Shown here: piece after piece, positions 12,030 through 23,357 of the stretch
Numbering within the stretch: position 1 is the stretch's first letter
Layout of the letters: each line of letters begins with the position of its first letter
Source of the DNA: Halichoerus grypus
Taxonomy: Eukaryota; Chordata; Mammalia; Carnivora; Phocidae
DNA: 64,000 bases
Assembly: GCF_964656455.1 (NCBI RefSeq)
Contig: NC_135714.1
Location: 64,319,850-64,383,849 of the forward strand
Direction: 5' to 3'
Translations under genes and position numbers: made by a program
Notes under the pieces: model-generated
The model's database searches: none
What the model was told of the DNA's origin: nothing
The model's input: only the letters and a program-made list of their open reading frames with translations

Positions 12030-12275
12030 CATCCTTGCCTTGCTTCATTTTCTGACCTGTCCTCCTGTCTCCTCACTGTTTTTCTCCTTTGAACATTCTC
12101 TTAACAGTACACAGTTATCTAAATCCCTGTGCCAGGCTCTGCTTCTAGGTACTCCTATCAAAGCCAGTCATGAATTAGGACAGGTACCATGTATTTCTTA
12201 TCTCTGTATCTCTACCACCCAGCACAGTTCTTGGCACATTGTAGGTGTCCTATAATGTTTGAATGAAAGACTTCC
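12030..12275 (+). repeat. LINE L2 3'-end fragment
   Basis: Ends with the L2 signature CACCCAGCACAGTTCTTGGC ... TGTAGGTGTCC ... TTTGAATGAA. Upstream text follows the L2 3' region loosely. Confidence 0.65.
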
Positions 12276-12837
12276 TAGGATCTTTCATTTTGAGTGATAA
12301 AGTTCTTTCAATGTAGTTTTGTTCGAGACATAATTGTGGAGGGTATAAATTTTGCTTCATTTCTCTTTCTTCATGGATACTGAGTTCCCTCTAGCTTCCT
12401 AGTGTGGTCTTTCCAGTCAGGGCCTCTATTTCAGACCATCTTGGTTTCCCTCTCAAATTTCTAAAAATGTTTATTTCTCTGAGTGCCTTTTAACTCATTG
12501 TTTCTTTGGAAAGGTTGTGAATTTGTAGAATATTAGAATGAGAGGAGCCTTAGAGAATATTCAGAAAGGAACTGATAGAAGAAAAAATATTGGAGGCTCA
12601 GGAAGCAAGAAGAAGAGAAACAATGGAAAGATCAGGAGTATGGTTACATTTCATATAATGGATTATCCCTTTACTCATGAGTTTTGTAAATCATGTTTTA
12701 ATGATTGTAACAAAGTTATAGCAGGGTCTAATACATAAGCCAATGATATTTAAAAGTGAGGAAGGTAAGGGACTTGAAGTGAAGTGTCCACACTTAACTA
12801 AGAGTGGTAAAAATGTTGATAACAGCAGATTGTTATA
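12276..12837. other. Gene-free stretch, unassigned
   Basis: Nothing recognised beyond ordinary AT-rich sequence. Confidence 0.4.
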
Positions 12838-12898
12838 ATCATATATATATATATGTATATGTATATATATGTGTGTATGTATATATATATATACACAT
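12838..12898. repeat. (TA)n/(TG)n microsatellite
   Basis: About 60 bp of alternating TA with interspersed GTGTG and GTATG units. It gives a spurious Tyr/Ile/His ORF on the minus strand. Confidence 0.9.
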
Positions 12899-13034
12899 AG
12901 TGTAATACTCAAAGCAACACTATAAAAACTATACCAAGAGATATACTCAAAACCACTATAAATAAATCAAGATGGAGTACTAAAAATTCAAGTAAAAAAT
13001 CCAACATCTTTTTATGATTAAAAACTCTTAACAA

Positions 13035-13253
13035 GGGGCGCCTGGGTGGCTCAGTTGTTAAGTATCTGCCTTTGGCTCAGGTCATGATCCCAGGGTCCTG
13101 GGATCGAGCCCCATATCAGGCTTCCTGCTCAGCGGGAAGCCTGCTTCTTCCTCTCCCACTCCCCCTGCTTGTGTTCCCTCTCTTGCATTCTCTCTCTCTG
13201 TCAAATAAATAAAATAAAATCTTTAATATAAAGAAATAAATAAAAATTAAAAA
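13035..13253 (+). mobile_element. SINEC (Can-SINE), first of a tandem pair
   Basis: Intact head and CAAATAAATAAAATAAAATC tail followed by an A/T-rich extension. TSD ATTAAAAACTCTTAACAA at 13017-13034 and 13254-13271; the right copy directly abuts the next SINE. Confidence 0.96.
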
Positions 13254-13271
13254 ATTAAAAACTCTTAACAA

Positions 13272-13474
13272 GGGGCACTTGGGTGGCTCAGTGGGTTAAG
13301 CGTCTTCCTTCAGCTCAGGTCATGGTCCTGGGGTCCAGGGATCATGGCCACATTGGGCTCCCTGCTCAGTGGGGAGCCTGCTTCTCCTTCTCCCTCTGCC
13401 CCTCCCCCCTGCTCGTGCTTCCTCTCTCTCTTTCTCTCGCTCTCTCTAAAATAAATAAAATCTTAAAAACAAAC
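13272..13474 (+). mobile_element. SINEC (Can-SINE), second of a tandem pair
   Basis: Starts immediately at the end of the first SINE's 3' TSD (GGGGCACTTGGGTGGCTCAG). Its own right flank AAAACTCTAA (13475-13484) is a third, decayed copy of the same target. It has a different 3' CT-rich region from its neighbour, so this is an independent insertion rather than a duplication. Confidence 0.94.
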
Positions 13475-15395
13475 AAAACTCTAAAAAAGAAATGTATACA
13501 CTTAGCAAAGTATGTTAAAGATCTGTATGCTGGAAATTTTTAAAACTACTGATGAAAGAAAGAAGATTTGAATAAATGGAGACACAACTGGGTTCATAGG
13601 TTGGGATGCTCAGCATAATAAAGATGTTAAAATCCCATTGAGGTTTGTTGTAGTTAAAGATAAGCTTATTCTAAAATTTATATGTAAGACACAGAAGCTA
13701 GAATAGCTAAAACAATCTTGACAATAAAGTGGGAGGAATCACTCTATCCAATATTAAACTTTACTGTATAGATACAGTAATTGAGATAGTTTGCTATTGG
13801 TAGAGGGGCACATTGATCAGGGTAGAGTAGGGAACCCAGAAATAGAGTCACACAAATATATGCTCAATATGATTTCTGATGAAGATGCAAAAAAAAAAAA
13901 AAATTCAATGAAGGAAGGCTAGTTTTTAAAAAACTGGGGCTGGAGCAATTGGATTATATCCATGGGCTAAATAAACAAACAAATAGAAAAAGAAAATAAT
14001 CTCAATCTAAACCTCACATCTTATACAAAAATTAACTCAAAATTGATCATAGAATAGAATGTAAAATAAAAGTATAAAACTTTTAGAGAAAACATGGAGA
14101 AAATATTTAGGATCTAGGGCTATTCAGAAGTTCTAAATATGACACAAAAAGCATGATCCATGAAAAGGAAACTGGATATATTGGACTTCATCACAATTAA
14201 AAATTTTGCTATGTAAAAGCCCATGTAAAAAAGGTACTGGTTGGGAGCAAATGTTTGTAAGTTGCTTATCTGGGAAAACACTGGTATGCATAATATATAA
14301 AGAACTCTCAAAGCTCAACAGTTACAAAATAGTTTAAACAGAAAATGGACAAACAACATGGAGGGGCATTTCAATGAAGAGAGTATAAAGATGGCAAGTA
14401 AGCATATGGAAAGATGTTCAACATCATTACCAATCAAAGAAATGCAAATTAAAATCTCCATTAGTTATTAGTACATATCTATCAGAATAGCAAAAAACAA
14501 AAAAACAAACTTACAACACCAAATGCTGGTGAGGATGTAGAGAAACTGGACCACTCATACACTTCTGGTGGGGATGTAATATTGTATAGGCACTCCGGAA
14601 AAGTGGCAGTTTCTTATAAAACTGAGCATGTAGTTGTGATATAGTCCAGTAATTGCACTCTGAGACATTTATCCCAGAGGAATAAAAACCTATGGTCACA
14701 TTAATTCCTGAGCACTAATGTTCATAGCAGCTTTTTTGGTAATAGCCCCAAACTGAAATTAGTCCAGATATCTTTCAACAGATAAATGGTTAAACAGACT
14801 ATAGTACATATTTATATACAATACAATACTACTCTACAACAAAACAGAAAAGACCTATTGATTCATACAAGTTGTGTGAATCTCCAGGGAAGAACTGGAG
14901 TGAAAACAGCTGAGAGAAAAACAGCCAATCACCAAAAGTTACATTCTTTGATTCCATTTATAGAGCATTTTTGAAATGACAAAATTTTAGAAATGGAGAC
15001 TGAATTAGTGAATATCAGAGGTTAGGGACAAGGGAAGGGTTGGGGGCAGGTGGGTGATAGTGTGGTTATAAAAAACTAGAGAAGGGGTTCTTATGGTGAT
15101 GGAACTATTCAGGATCTTGGGTAGGTGATGCATATAGGAAGCTACCTTTAATAAAACTGTATAGAACTAAATACACACACATACATATGTACAGATACAC
15201 AGATACAAGTACAAGTAAAACTGGGGAAAGCTGAATGATATTGGTCCGTTGTATTAATGTTAATATTTAGATTGTGATATTATACTGTAGTTGTCCACAA
15301 TACTACCAATGGGGGGAACTGGATGAAATGCACATGGGATCTTTCTGTATTATTTCTCTTAACCACATGTGAATCTACAATTTTCTCAAAATTGA

Positions 15396-15696
15396 TAAAA
15401 AAATTTTCTTGGTTATATGCCAGAAGAAGTTCAAAGACTAATGCCTTAATTGTAAATTTAAATATTTTTTGTTTAAAGTCTTATTTGATATATAGGGCAG
15501 TGTTAATGTCTAATTAATTACCAATAGAATTTATTTTTCACTTGGGAACTGGATGTTGATGCTTCTTTATATGATGTTTCTTGATGTACATCCAGTTGTG
15601 AGATATGAAATATATTGGCCATTTTATAATTATGAAATTCTTGATGAAATGGAACTATTGTTACTTTTTGTGTGTGTCCAATTGTGTTTTCCCTCC
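15396..15696. other. Gene-free AT-rich stretch
   Basis: No feature recognised between the old L1 tail and the LTR-like element. Confidence 0.4.
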
Positions 15697-16480
15697 TGAT
15701 CAATTCTGACCCCCAATGTCCTACAATTTCATTTAATTCTTGCGCTAACTACCTGGAATTTGAGTCAGACTTTTCAAGTTTAAGGGCTCAGTTCCACCAG
15801 ACTTCTACCTCAGACACCAGTTGCAGATGGGGTGCCCAGGCTACCCACATTATTGCCCAGTTGAGTACAAATTCAGGGGTTCCCATGACTTGCTTCAGGT
15901 TCAATAATTCACTAGAACAATTCACAGAACTCAGGAAAGTCCTTTACTTAACTGCTGCCTGTATATTATAAAGAATACAACTCAGGAACAGCCACATGGA
16001 AGGGATACACAGGGTGAGGTTTGTTGAGGGCGTAGGGTGAGTGCGGAGCTCCCATGCCCTTTTAGAGCACACCATCCTTCCAGCGACTCTGTCTGCACCA
16101 ACTTGGAAGCTCGGTGAACTGTGTCATTTAGGGTTTTTTATGGAGTTTCTCTGTAGGCATGATTATTTAAATCATTGGCCATTGGAGGTAAAATAACCTC
16201 CAGCCCCTCTTCCCTCCCTAGTGGTCTGGGGGTAAGAAAGTTCCAATCCTCTAAATAGGTGCTTGGTTCCTCTGGCAACCAGCCTCCACCTGAAGCTATC
16301 TAAGGGCCTCCCAAAAGTCAGATCATTAACATAAACTCAGATATGTTTGAATGTGGCTGTTAGGTATAAAAGAAAACACTCCTACCAGCCCTATTACTAA
16401 GGAAGTTACGAGGTTTTTGATGCTCCTTGCCAGGAACTGAAGACAAAGACCAAATATCTTTCTATGATACCACAGTGTGT
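15697..16480. mobile_element. Probable ancient solo LTR (ERVL/MaLR age, family uncertain)
   Basis: Carries a motif series I associate with an old mammalian LTR: CACTAGAACAATTCACAGAA, TATTATAAAGAATACAACTC, AGGAACAGCCACATGGAAG, TAAATCATTGGCCATTGG, CCTGAAGCTATCTAAGG. About 0.8 kb, GC-richer than its flanks. No internal retroviral genes lie beside it, so it is read as a solo LTR. Orientation and exact family are not settled. Confidence 0.6.
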
Positions 16481-16995
16481 GTGTTCAGTTCTTTTTAACT
16501 TAATGCTGTTACCAAGAAGTTGTTTTTTTTTTTTTAGATGTATAGCACCATAACAAAAAAGAAAAAAAAAAACTTGCAATCTTAAAATAACATCAATATA
16601 TTCTAAGTAGAAAGATTATTCAAGATAGTGTTAAGTGTGATTTCATAATAAATCTGTGGAAACAAAATCTGCATTAATCAAGGCTTGCAAAATATATAAC
16701 ACTCCAACTATTTATTCTTTGTAGTATATATAATGTTTGATTCAAACTCCACATGAGCTTAATCATTGGCTGCTAGACTCCTGTCCTGTTTAGTGCTGTC
16801 TTAGAAAAAGAGGCATTCAACACAGTCTTCCGATGGATGATGGATAACTTTCCAAATTTCTGTCTCCTTTTTAGCTAGCTAGTGGAGATGAGTTTGACAC
16901 TTCTTTGAGAGGACCTTATTCAGATCTAATAGGAATTTTTAATGTTTCTCATCTATATTAATACTTTGGCCTAATTTTTAATATCTCTATTTGTG
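16481..16995. other. Gene-free AT-rich stretch
   Basis: Contains a poly(T) at about 16520 and an A-run at about 16555. Nothing else recognised. Confidence 0.4.
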
Positions 16996-16999
16996 GAGA

Positions 17000-17225
17000 A
17001 GCACTATAATGTGGTGGTTATGATCAGGGATGCTTCAGTTGGACTGAGTTCAAGTCCCACTTCACTTACTGTCTATCACCTGGAGCAATCTCTTCAATCT
17101 CTGTGTGTCTTTTCTTATCCATAGTAAAAGTATCTACCTACTTCATGGATGAACTTAGTATAGATGATGAAAAGATTAGAACTGGGGACACAATAGGAAG
17201 CATTATTGTTGATGTGATTGTTACT
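17000..17225 (+). repeat. MIR SINE, sense
   Basis: ATGTGGTGGTTATGATCAGG, GAGTTCAAGTCCCACTTC, CTGTGTGTC and ATCCATAGTAAAA follow the MIR tRNA head and core in order. Diverged. Confidence 0.75.
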
Positions 17226-17442
17226 GTTGGTGTGAAAAATAGGAGGTGCCCATAACATCTAATAATTTATGTTTGCATGCATTATAGCTGTAATCAGTGC
17301 TGTTGTGTACATGAAATTTCCTGAATATATAGAATGATTATATACATTAATTTGATTATATACATTAATTAATCTTTGAGGGAATGAAATCATGGTTTAA
17401 TGTAACTGTAATATTTTGAAATATTCGAAAGTACTTGTTCAT

Positions 17443-17641
17443 GGGGTGCCTGGGTGGTTCAGTAGGTTAAGCATCTGCCTTCGGCTCAGGTCATGATCCC
17501 AGGGTCCTGGGATTGAGCCCCACATTGGGCTCCCTGCTCAGCGGGGAACCTGCTTCTACCTCTGCCTCTGCCTCTGCCCCCCACTTGTGCTCTTTCTCTC
17601 TTTCTCTCTCTCTAATAAATAAATTTTTAAAAATCTTTAAA
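17443..17641 (+). mobile_element. SINEC (Can-SINE)
   Basis: GGGGTGCCTGGGTGGTTCAG head, CT-rich middle, TAATAAATAAATTTTTAAAA tail. Perfect 15-bp TSD AAAGTACTTGTTCAT at 17428-17442 and 17642-17656. Confidence 0.97.
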
Positions 17642-17656
17642 AAAGTACTTGTTCAT

Positions 17657-18367
17657 ATTTTCCACTGAAGTGAATACAACTGATACTTTAATGTCCATTT
17701 TTTGTAAGTCAGTAGTTACTAACAATGAAGGTAGTGGTTGTGGATGTGATGATGAAATTGTTTATTGTACAGCATTTAAGGTGTGCTTCTTTCCCTTGGA
17801 TGTTATTTAAAACCAGAATCTTCAAACAAACCATATGGGGCATTTATAAAGCTACTTACCCTCAAGCCCATCACATGACCTAAAAGTTGACTAAAGAGAA
17901 TCTTTATATATCTTGATGGTTTGTTCAATCACTGTAGTCAAACCAAGCATAAAATAACAGGTCCTCTTCTCTTTAAAGTTATATTAACTCGGGAATTACC
18001 TTAATGCTAATTTCTCTTGGGAATCATTGTAAACATTGCTATTCTCAGGGTAAGATTTCATATGAAATCCTGAAAGCTTCATAGAGGCATAGAAGTTAAG
18101 TTTTTTAAAATTCTTAAATTTAGGAAATTATTGATCAACTTTTATAGTAGGCTTTTTTTTTTTTTTTTTAAAGAAAGTCCCCCTCCCACCCTTTGTGTTT
18201 TCAGGAAATGGGATAAGTCAAATTATTCAGCTTTAATTCCCAGCACTTACATATGTGGGAAGTCAGATATAAATGAAGGTAAGTACAACCATAGAAGAGG
18301 AAAATAATAAAAAGGTCAGTGGTAGTGATGACAGACACACATTTTACACTGCATATAATAATATACT
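17657..18367. other. Gene-free stretch, unassigned
   Basis: AT-rich sequence with a poly(T) tract near 18153-18169. No element recognised. Confidence 0.4.
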
Positions 18368-18462
18368 AGTGTGTGTGTGTATAATATATATAATATATAA
18401 TATTGTATATTACATATACAATATATATTTCCTATATATGTGTATGTGTGTGTGTATATAGG
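18368..18462. repeat. (TG)n/(TA)n microsatellite
   Basis: (GT)n, then ATAATATATA repeats, then (TG)n/(TA)n, about 95 bp. Spurious Tyr/Ile-rich ORFs on both strands. Confidence 0.9.
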
Positions 18463-18641
18463 TGACAGAACATACTTTGCTAAGAAGGGTTGTGTCCTAC
18501 AAAAGAAAATCATACCTCACTTTTAGAGAACAACTTATGGAGCAACACGGTTCGGGACCACATTAGAAAACAGTTCTAAGTGGTAGTACTCAGTATAGCA
18601 CCATATTTTGGATCCAGATAAGGATGCAGTCCTCAAGGCTT

Positions 18642-18840
18642 CTTTTTTTTTTTTTTTTAAAGATCTCATTTATTTATTTGACAGAGAGAGACACAGCGAG
18701 AGAGGGAACACAAGCAGGGGGAGAGGGAGAAGCAGGCTTCCTGACGAGCAGGGAGTCCAATGTGGGGCTTGATCCCAGGACCCTGGGACCATGACCTGAA
18801 CCGAAGGAAGATGCTTAACGACTGAACCACCCAGGTACCC
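18642..18840 (-). mobile_element. SINEC (Can-SINE), antisense
   Basis: Poly(T) and AAAGATCTCATTTATTTAT at the left, ACTGAACCACCCAGGTACCC at the right. Perfect TSD CAGTCCTCAAGGCTT at 18627-18641 and 18841-18855. Confidence 0.97.
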
Positions 18841-18924
18841 CAGTCCTCAAGGCTTTTAATGGAGAAGTTACATTATGTGTATGAGCTGCCTAATAAGATA
18901 ACTAGAGCCACTTAGTAGTGAGGC

Positions 18925-19150
18925 AGCATAGGAAGGCAGCTAGCCATGAAGCCCAAGAAATCCCACTGCCTGGGTTCAAATCCCAGGTAGCAGTCATGGG
19001 GCCTTGTGTAAGTTGCTCAACTTCTCACTGTGTCTGTATTCTCATCTGAAACATGGGAAGAATACAACTACCTGATAGGGCTGTTTTAAAGATTAAGTGA
19101 ATTTATTATACTTAAAACAATGCCTAGCACTTAACAACCACTCAAAACTG
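18925..19150 (+). repeat. MIR SINE, sense
   Basis: CACTGCCTGGGTTCAAATCC, TTGTGTAAGTTGCTCAACTT, CTGATAGGGCTGTTTTAAAG and CAATGCCTAGCACTTAA give a near-complete MIR in order. Confidence 0.85.
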
Positions 19151-19954
19151 TTGACTATTTTTAATTTTATTATTTGATAATTTCCTACTAAACTCTTTAC
19201 AGAATTCAAGAAAAAATTGTTCATATTTATCAAAATATGAACTCCATCTACTATGGAGTGATTAGTATCATTAAAACGTTTTAGGATTCCTTGCCCTTTG
19301 GTACCTGTTTTCTACATTTATTATTACATTATTTAAAAACATGGAATTTTAAATATTTTGTAATCCTTATAATTTTTAGATATATAGTCTTGTCTGTGTG
19401 AGTACATCAAGTAAAATATATATTTATAAGCATAATTCTGCAAAAACCCAATTTATTTCATTATGTTTCTCATTAATGTATCTTGGAAGACTGAAAAATT
19501 GTTACCAGACACCAGCTTCTATGAATCTTTAACATATAGCTTCAAAGTCATTGCCGAAGAAGAATGAGGAACAGATTTTCTAATTGAAATACAAATCACA
19601 AATATTTGGCTCTCCAGAACTACTGTAACAGTAAGATAGAAAGCACAGAAGGAAGGCCAACTTTGCATCCTAACACATTCTAGTATTTAAATCCATGCCA
19701 AAAGTTTGCTAGTGAAAATAAAACACAAATTTGGTTGATTTGCACTGCATGTTTTTATTTTAAAAATTGCATGCTTAAATGAAGTAAAACACTCAATGTA
19801 ATTACAAATTTTATTAAGTTCAATCAGGGAGCATTCAAAGTTATAGTTTATAAAGTACAAATTTGAAAATTACCTTTTAGACTTAAATGCTAACAGGTTG
19901 TATGTATTTGTGCCTTTCCCACAGGCCCCACCACCAATCCCAGTACTCACACCC
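19151..19954. other. Gene-free AT-rich stretch
   Basis: No repeat family or exon recognised. Confidence 0.4.
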
Positions 19955-19957
19955 TAC

Positions 19958-20145
19958 AGTATATTGTAGTGGTCAAGAGCCTGGACACCAAGGCCAGACT
20001 GCATAAGTTCATATCCCAGCTCATCTACTTGCTGGCTGTGTGACTTTGACATTGGGGAAATTATTTATTCTCTCTGTGCCTCAGTTTCCTCATCCATGAA
20101 ACAACTCATCTAGTACTAATTTCATAGGGTTTATGTGAAGATTAA
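19958..20145 (+). repeat. MIR SINE, sense
   Basis: TTGTAGTGGTCAAGAGCCTG, CTTGCTGGCTGTGTGACTTT and TGCCTCAGTTTCCTCATCCA are classic MIR blocks. It ends in a (CA)n tract. Confidence 0.9.
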
Positions 20146-20149
20146 AAAT

Positions 20150-20176
20150 ACACACACACACACACACACACACACA
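20150..20176. repeat. (AC)n microsatellite
   Basis: A pure AC dinucleotide run of about 27 bp at the end of the MIR, where the MIR core may have seeded it. Confidence 0.97.
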
Positions 20177-20177
20177 A

Positions 20178-20470
20178 AGTGCATATGTGAAAATATCCAC
20201 ATCCCCATATGTGGTTTTCTCTGAAACCATTGTAACTCTTGCCACCTTTCTCTGTGCATAAGGGGAGAGAAGCCAGACAACACTGTTCAATAACACCTTC
20301 ACTGGCATGGCCTGCTGACATTTGTCTTTTATTGTATCCCATCTCTCTTTCTGTACTCTGGTCCAGTACTCGATACTCTCCTTTCAGCCACTTTAATTAA
20401 GCTACCTACACTGGCTGTCTAAAGCCCTTCTCACTAGTACTTTCCTTGTGTCTGTTGTGACACAAAGAGC
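20178..20470. other. Gene-free stretch, unassigned
   Basis: Nothing recognised between the AC repeat and the next SINE. Confidence 0.4.
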
Positions 20471-20490
20471 AAATAAAATAAGAATTTCTT

Positions 20491-20674
20491 GGGTGTCTGG
20501 ATGGCTCAGTTGGTTTGGTGTCTGCCTTCAGCTCAGGTTGTGATCCCATGGTCCTGGGATGGAGTCCCACATCGGGCTCCCTGCTCAGTAGGGAGCACGC
20601 TTCTCCCTGTACCCCTTCCCTCTGCTTGTGATCTCTCTCTCTCTCTCTCAAATAAATAGATAAAATTTTTTAAA
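20491..20674 (+). mobile_element. SINEC (Can-SINE), diverged head
   Basis: The head reads GGGTGTCTGGATGGCTCAGT. Body and CTCAAATAAATAGATAAAAT tail are intact. Perfect 20-bp TSD at 20471-20490 and 20675-20694 (AAATAAAATAAGAATTTCTT). Confidence 0.96.
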
Positions 20675-20694
20675 AAATAAAATAAGAATTTCTT

Positions 20695-21010
20695 ATCCTC
20701 TTGACTCCTCTTACACTTGCCATCAGTTTCAAATTCCTTTTTCTTCATTGACCAGCAGTTAGGACCACACCCCATAAACAAATACACACAAAGGTGTATT
20801 TGATGAAAAAACCTGTCCCTTTACTGAAGTATTGAAATTGGAATTGTGCATTTTGATTGGTGTTATTGGGTATGAATAATTGAAGAAGTAACTTGACACC
20901 TTCTTGAGTGATGCTGACTTTAAAGATGTGAAAGCCTTGGAGCTAATAGTGTACAGGAGTGTCATTGAAAAAAAAAAAAGATTAAGGAGAAGAATCTAGA
21001 AACTAAGGTA
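20695..21010. other. Gene-free stretch, unassigned
   Basis: No feature recognised. Confidence 0.4.
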
Positions 21011-21019
21011 AACATCAGT

Positions 21020-21218
21020 TTGTTTGTTTTTTTTAAAGATTTTATTTATTTGACAGAGAGAGACACAGCGAGAGAGGGAACATAAGCAGGGGGAGTGGAA
21101 GAGGGAGAAGCAGGCTTCCCGCCGAACAGGGTGCCTGATGCGGGGCTCGATCCCAGGATCCCGGGACCATGACCCAAGCCAAAGGCAGACGCCTAACCAC
21201 TGAGCCACCCAGGCGCCC
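21020..21218 (-). mobile_element. SINEC (Can-SINE), antisense
   Basis: Left T-rich AAAGATTTTATTTATTTG, right CACTGAGCCACCCAGGCGCC. TSD AACATCAGT at 21011-21019 and 21219-21227. Confidence 0.96.
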
Positions 21219-21227
21219 AACATCAGT

Positions 21228-23060
21228 GGTTTTTATTTAGAGTCACTGTCTCTCAAAGTTACTATTTATTTCCTACTGTTTATTTCCTAAGCCACTATCT
21301 AAAATTACCTTGCATGTTTGAATAATTGTCTGGGGACAGGAGACGTGAACAGAGATCTTGTGGGCTGTCTTCACCCACCCTATCTCCAGGGTATGTGCTA
21401 AATAAATACAAGGTGAATGCAAGAAATAGAAATGAGCCTATTTCTTTTTGACTTCTTTTTGCTCTCTTGCTTCAACACAGGGGTTTTTTGTTTTTTGTTG
21501 TTTTTTGTTTTTTTGGTTTTGTTTTATAAAAGTTGAAGTTTTGTGAATTTTAAATGAGAATTGATACTGAATAGAGAGGTTTTCAAAATCTGCTCAAGCA
21601 CAGCTTCTGCATTTTCAACACTACTGCCATACTCATGTGCACTAATTGCATTTGCATTATTCTTGAGGCCGAAAAAGGATGCTAACACAGCTATAACTCA
21701 GAGTAAAGCCAGAGCAATACACATGCTTTGTAAACAGTTTTCCTCTCCCAGAGGTGTTTCATTGACCTTCTCTGGGAAAGCTGGGCCTGGGAAATACAGC
21801 AATTTTGAAGAGTACTCAGAATAACCTCACAAGAGCTATTTTAGGGGGAAGTAGTCAGGCTATAATATTTAAATAAATAATTTGAAGCAGGTGTTGTAAT
21901 GTAACCTTCTGATAAGCACCTTTAGTTAATTCTCAACCAGTATGTTAACTAACGTTATCCAGCTGCAGAGAAATTAGAGCAGAACCTTTGTGCAAATAAA
22001 AAATCAGTCAATCAATCAATTTCTGGATATCAAGACCAAGAAAGTTTAGTAAAATGCATTTGATGTTAAGTGATAATGATATTGAGCAAAACAGTGCTTT
22101 GCACTTGCTTCTACAAGATAAACTTCAATGACATATGGTTTCATGTTTGGCATTTTTAGAATTTTCCTTTTTCTCTCCATTTCTCTCCATTTAAGATTTT
22201 GCTCCACTTAAGATTAATGATAATGATTAAAATAAATTATATAACATGTTTTTAAAGTAATTAAGGTATAAAATAAATAGTAGATCAAGAATATTTCCAA
22301 TTATAACCTGAGCTGGGTTCAAATTTTAAAACTTGCTGAATTTCCATTTAAAGAAGGTATGGGAGAATTATACATTATTTATTCCCTTGATGTTTGGGAG
22401 ATCATATGCTGTGGCTTTGGATAGTCTCAGATTATATCAGTTGTCCTAGCATAATAATTCATAACATTCTCTGACTTTCAAAAATGTTGTGCTTTAGTTA
22501 CTAAAGCAAATGCACATACTACCTAGTGCAAGGAGTTTGCTTGTGAAGTGCTGTTATAACTTAAAAAATTCTGGAACTTTTCAGGGAACAGCTATGAGCC
22601 ACAAGTCATGCCAAAAATTATTTCTAATCCTAGCAAGTATCAGTTCTTCTGCCCGCTCATTCTTACTGGTGCTGCTTTGTGATGCATTCCTCCAAATATT
22701 TTCCAGTCCATACTCTTTAAGGTAAAAAAGTATTATTCCTTTATAGCACATTTTATTCAATTGAGTCTAAAATGCAAATTCATTTTTTTCTAACATTTTA
22801 TTTTTGTTGATTTTAATTTGTGCAGTACTCAAGAGTTTGTATCATTGTTTGGGTAGACTTGAAGAAGGATCTTTTGGAAGCTACCATTGTTAGACAATTT
22901 CATCCCCAAGTAAACTTTTGGCTTCTAGAAAGGTCCTGTGGATGTAGCATAATGTCTATATGCAATAGGCACCTAACAGATATTTATTGAATTAGTGACT
23001 AGGTAGCAATGATAGTTTTCTGAACTTAAAAAAATAGTGTATTATAAGTCAACAGCATTT
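21228..23060. other. Gene-free stretch, mostly unassigned
   Basis: Includes a (TTTTTG)n-rich tract at about 21483-21527 and CAATCAATCAAT near 22008. A possible L2/MIR 3' tail lies at about 22945-23005 (AATAGGCACC ... ATATTTATTGAATTAGTGA). The 87-codon ORF at 21561-21824 and the 71-codon ORF at 22510-22725 match nothing I know. Confidence 0.4.
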
Positions 23061-23357
23061 GAAAATGGTCTAAATTTATTTTCTTTAGAACCATTTGTTT
23101 TAACTTTAGCATCCAAAGTAATGTTTTTAAACCAGACGCCAGTTGTTGCAATGTCCCCATCAAGTGCTTTTCCATAAAAAGATTTCTGAGGGATAAAAAC
23201 ATCTAGAAATATATTTGTACAGAGAGGCTATTAAATATGAAATTAGGATAAAAGCAGAGATTGTTACTGAAAACAAATGATCCTCCACACTGTATTGTTA
23301 CAGAAAAGTCTGATATTATTATCCAAGTTGTCTGTGTTAATTGATCTGATTTCCTAG
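23061..23357. repeat. Direct repeat unit, copy 1 (unclassified)
   Basis: About 295 bp that recurs in the same orientation at 25462-25761. By hand alignment there are about 20 substitutions and a few small indels, roughly 93% identity. Both copies end sharply after TGATTTCCTAG and begin near GAAAATG. It is not SINEC, L1, L2 or MIR. A minus-strand reading contains DFSVTIQCGGSFV in both copies, but indels break the frame. Confidence 0.9.

Larger units (their letters stand above)
12905..15395 (+). mobile_element. Old L1 (L1M-type) 3' half, with two SINEs inserted
   Basis: Sense-strand L1: ORF2 3' part before the SINEs (ATCTTTTTATGATTAAAAAC) and after them (AAAGATCTGTATGCTGGAAA; CAATGAAGGAAGGCTAG; TGGACTTCATCACAATTAA; CTGGTGAGGATGTAGAGAAA). 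A 3' UTR-like tail to about 15395 includes TGTGAATCTACAATTTTCTC. Many stops and indels. It is fragmentary throughout and the left boundary is approximate. Confidence 0.85.

Noticed and set aside
13017..13484. CRISPR-like array (regularly spaced direct repeats)
   Set aside because: The spaced repeats are SINE target-site duplications and the spacers are SINE bodies. The genome is mammalian.
15697..16480. Intact endogenous retrovirus
   Set aside because: Only an LTR-like stretch is present. No retroviral gene sequence or second LTR lies nearby.
21561..21824. 87-codon ORF in a GC-richer patch
   Set aside because: No homology recognised and no splice signals that would make an exon. It could be a conserved non-coding element, but one sequence cannot show that.
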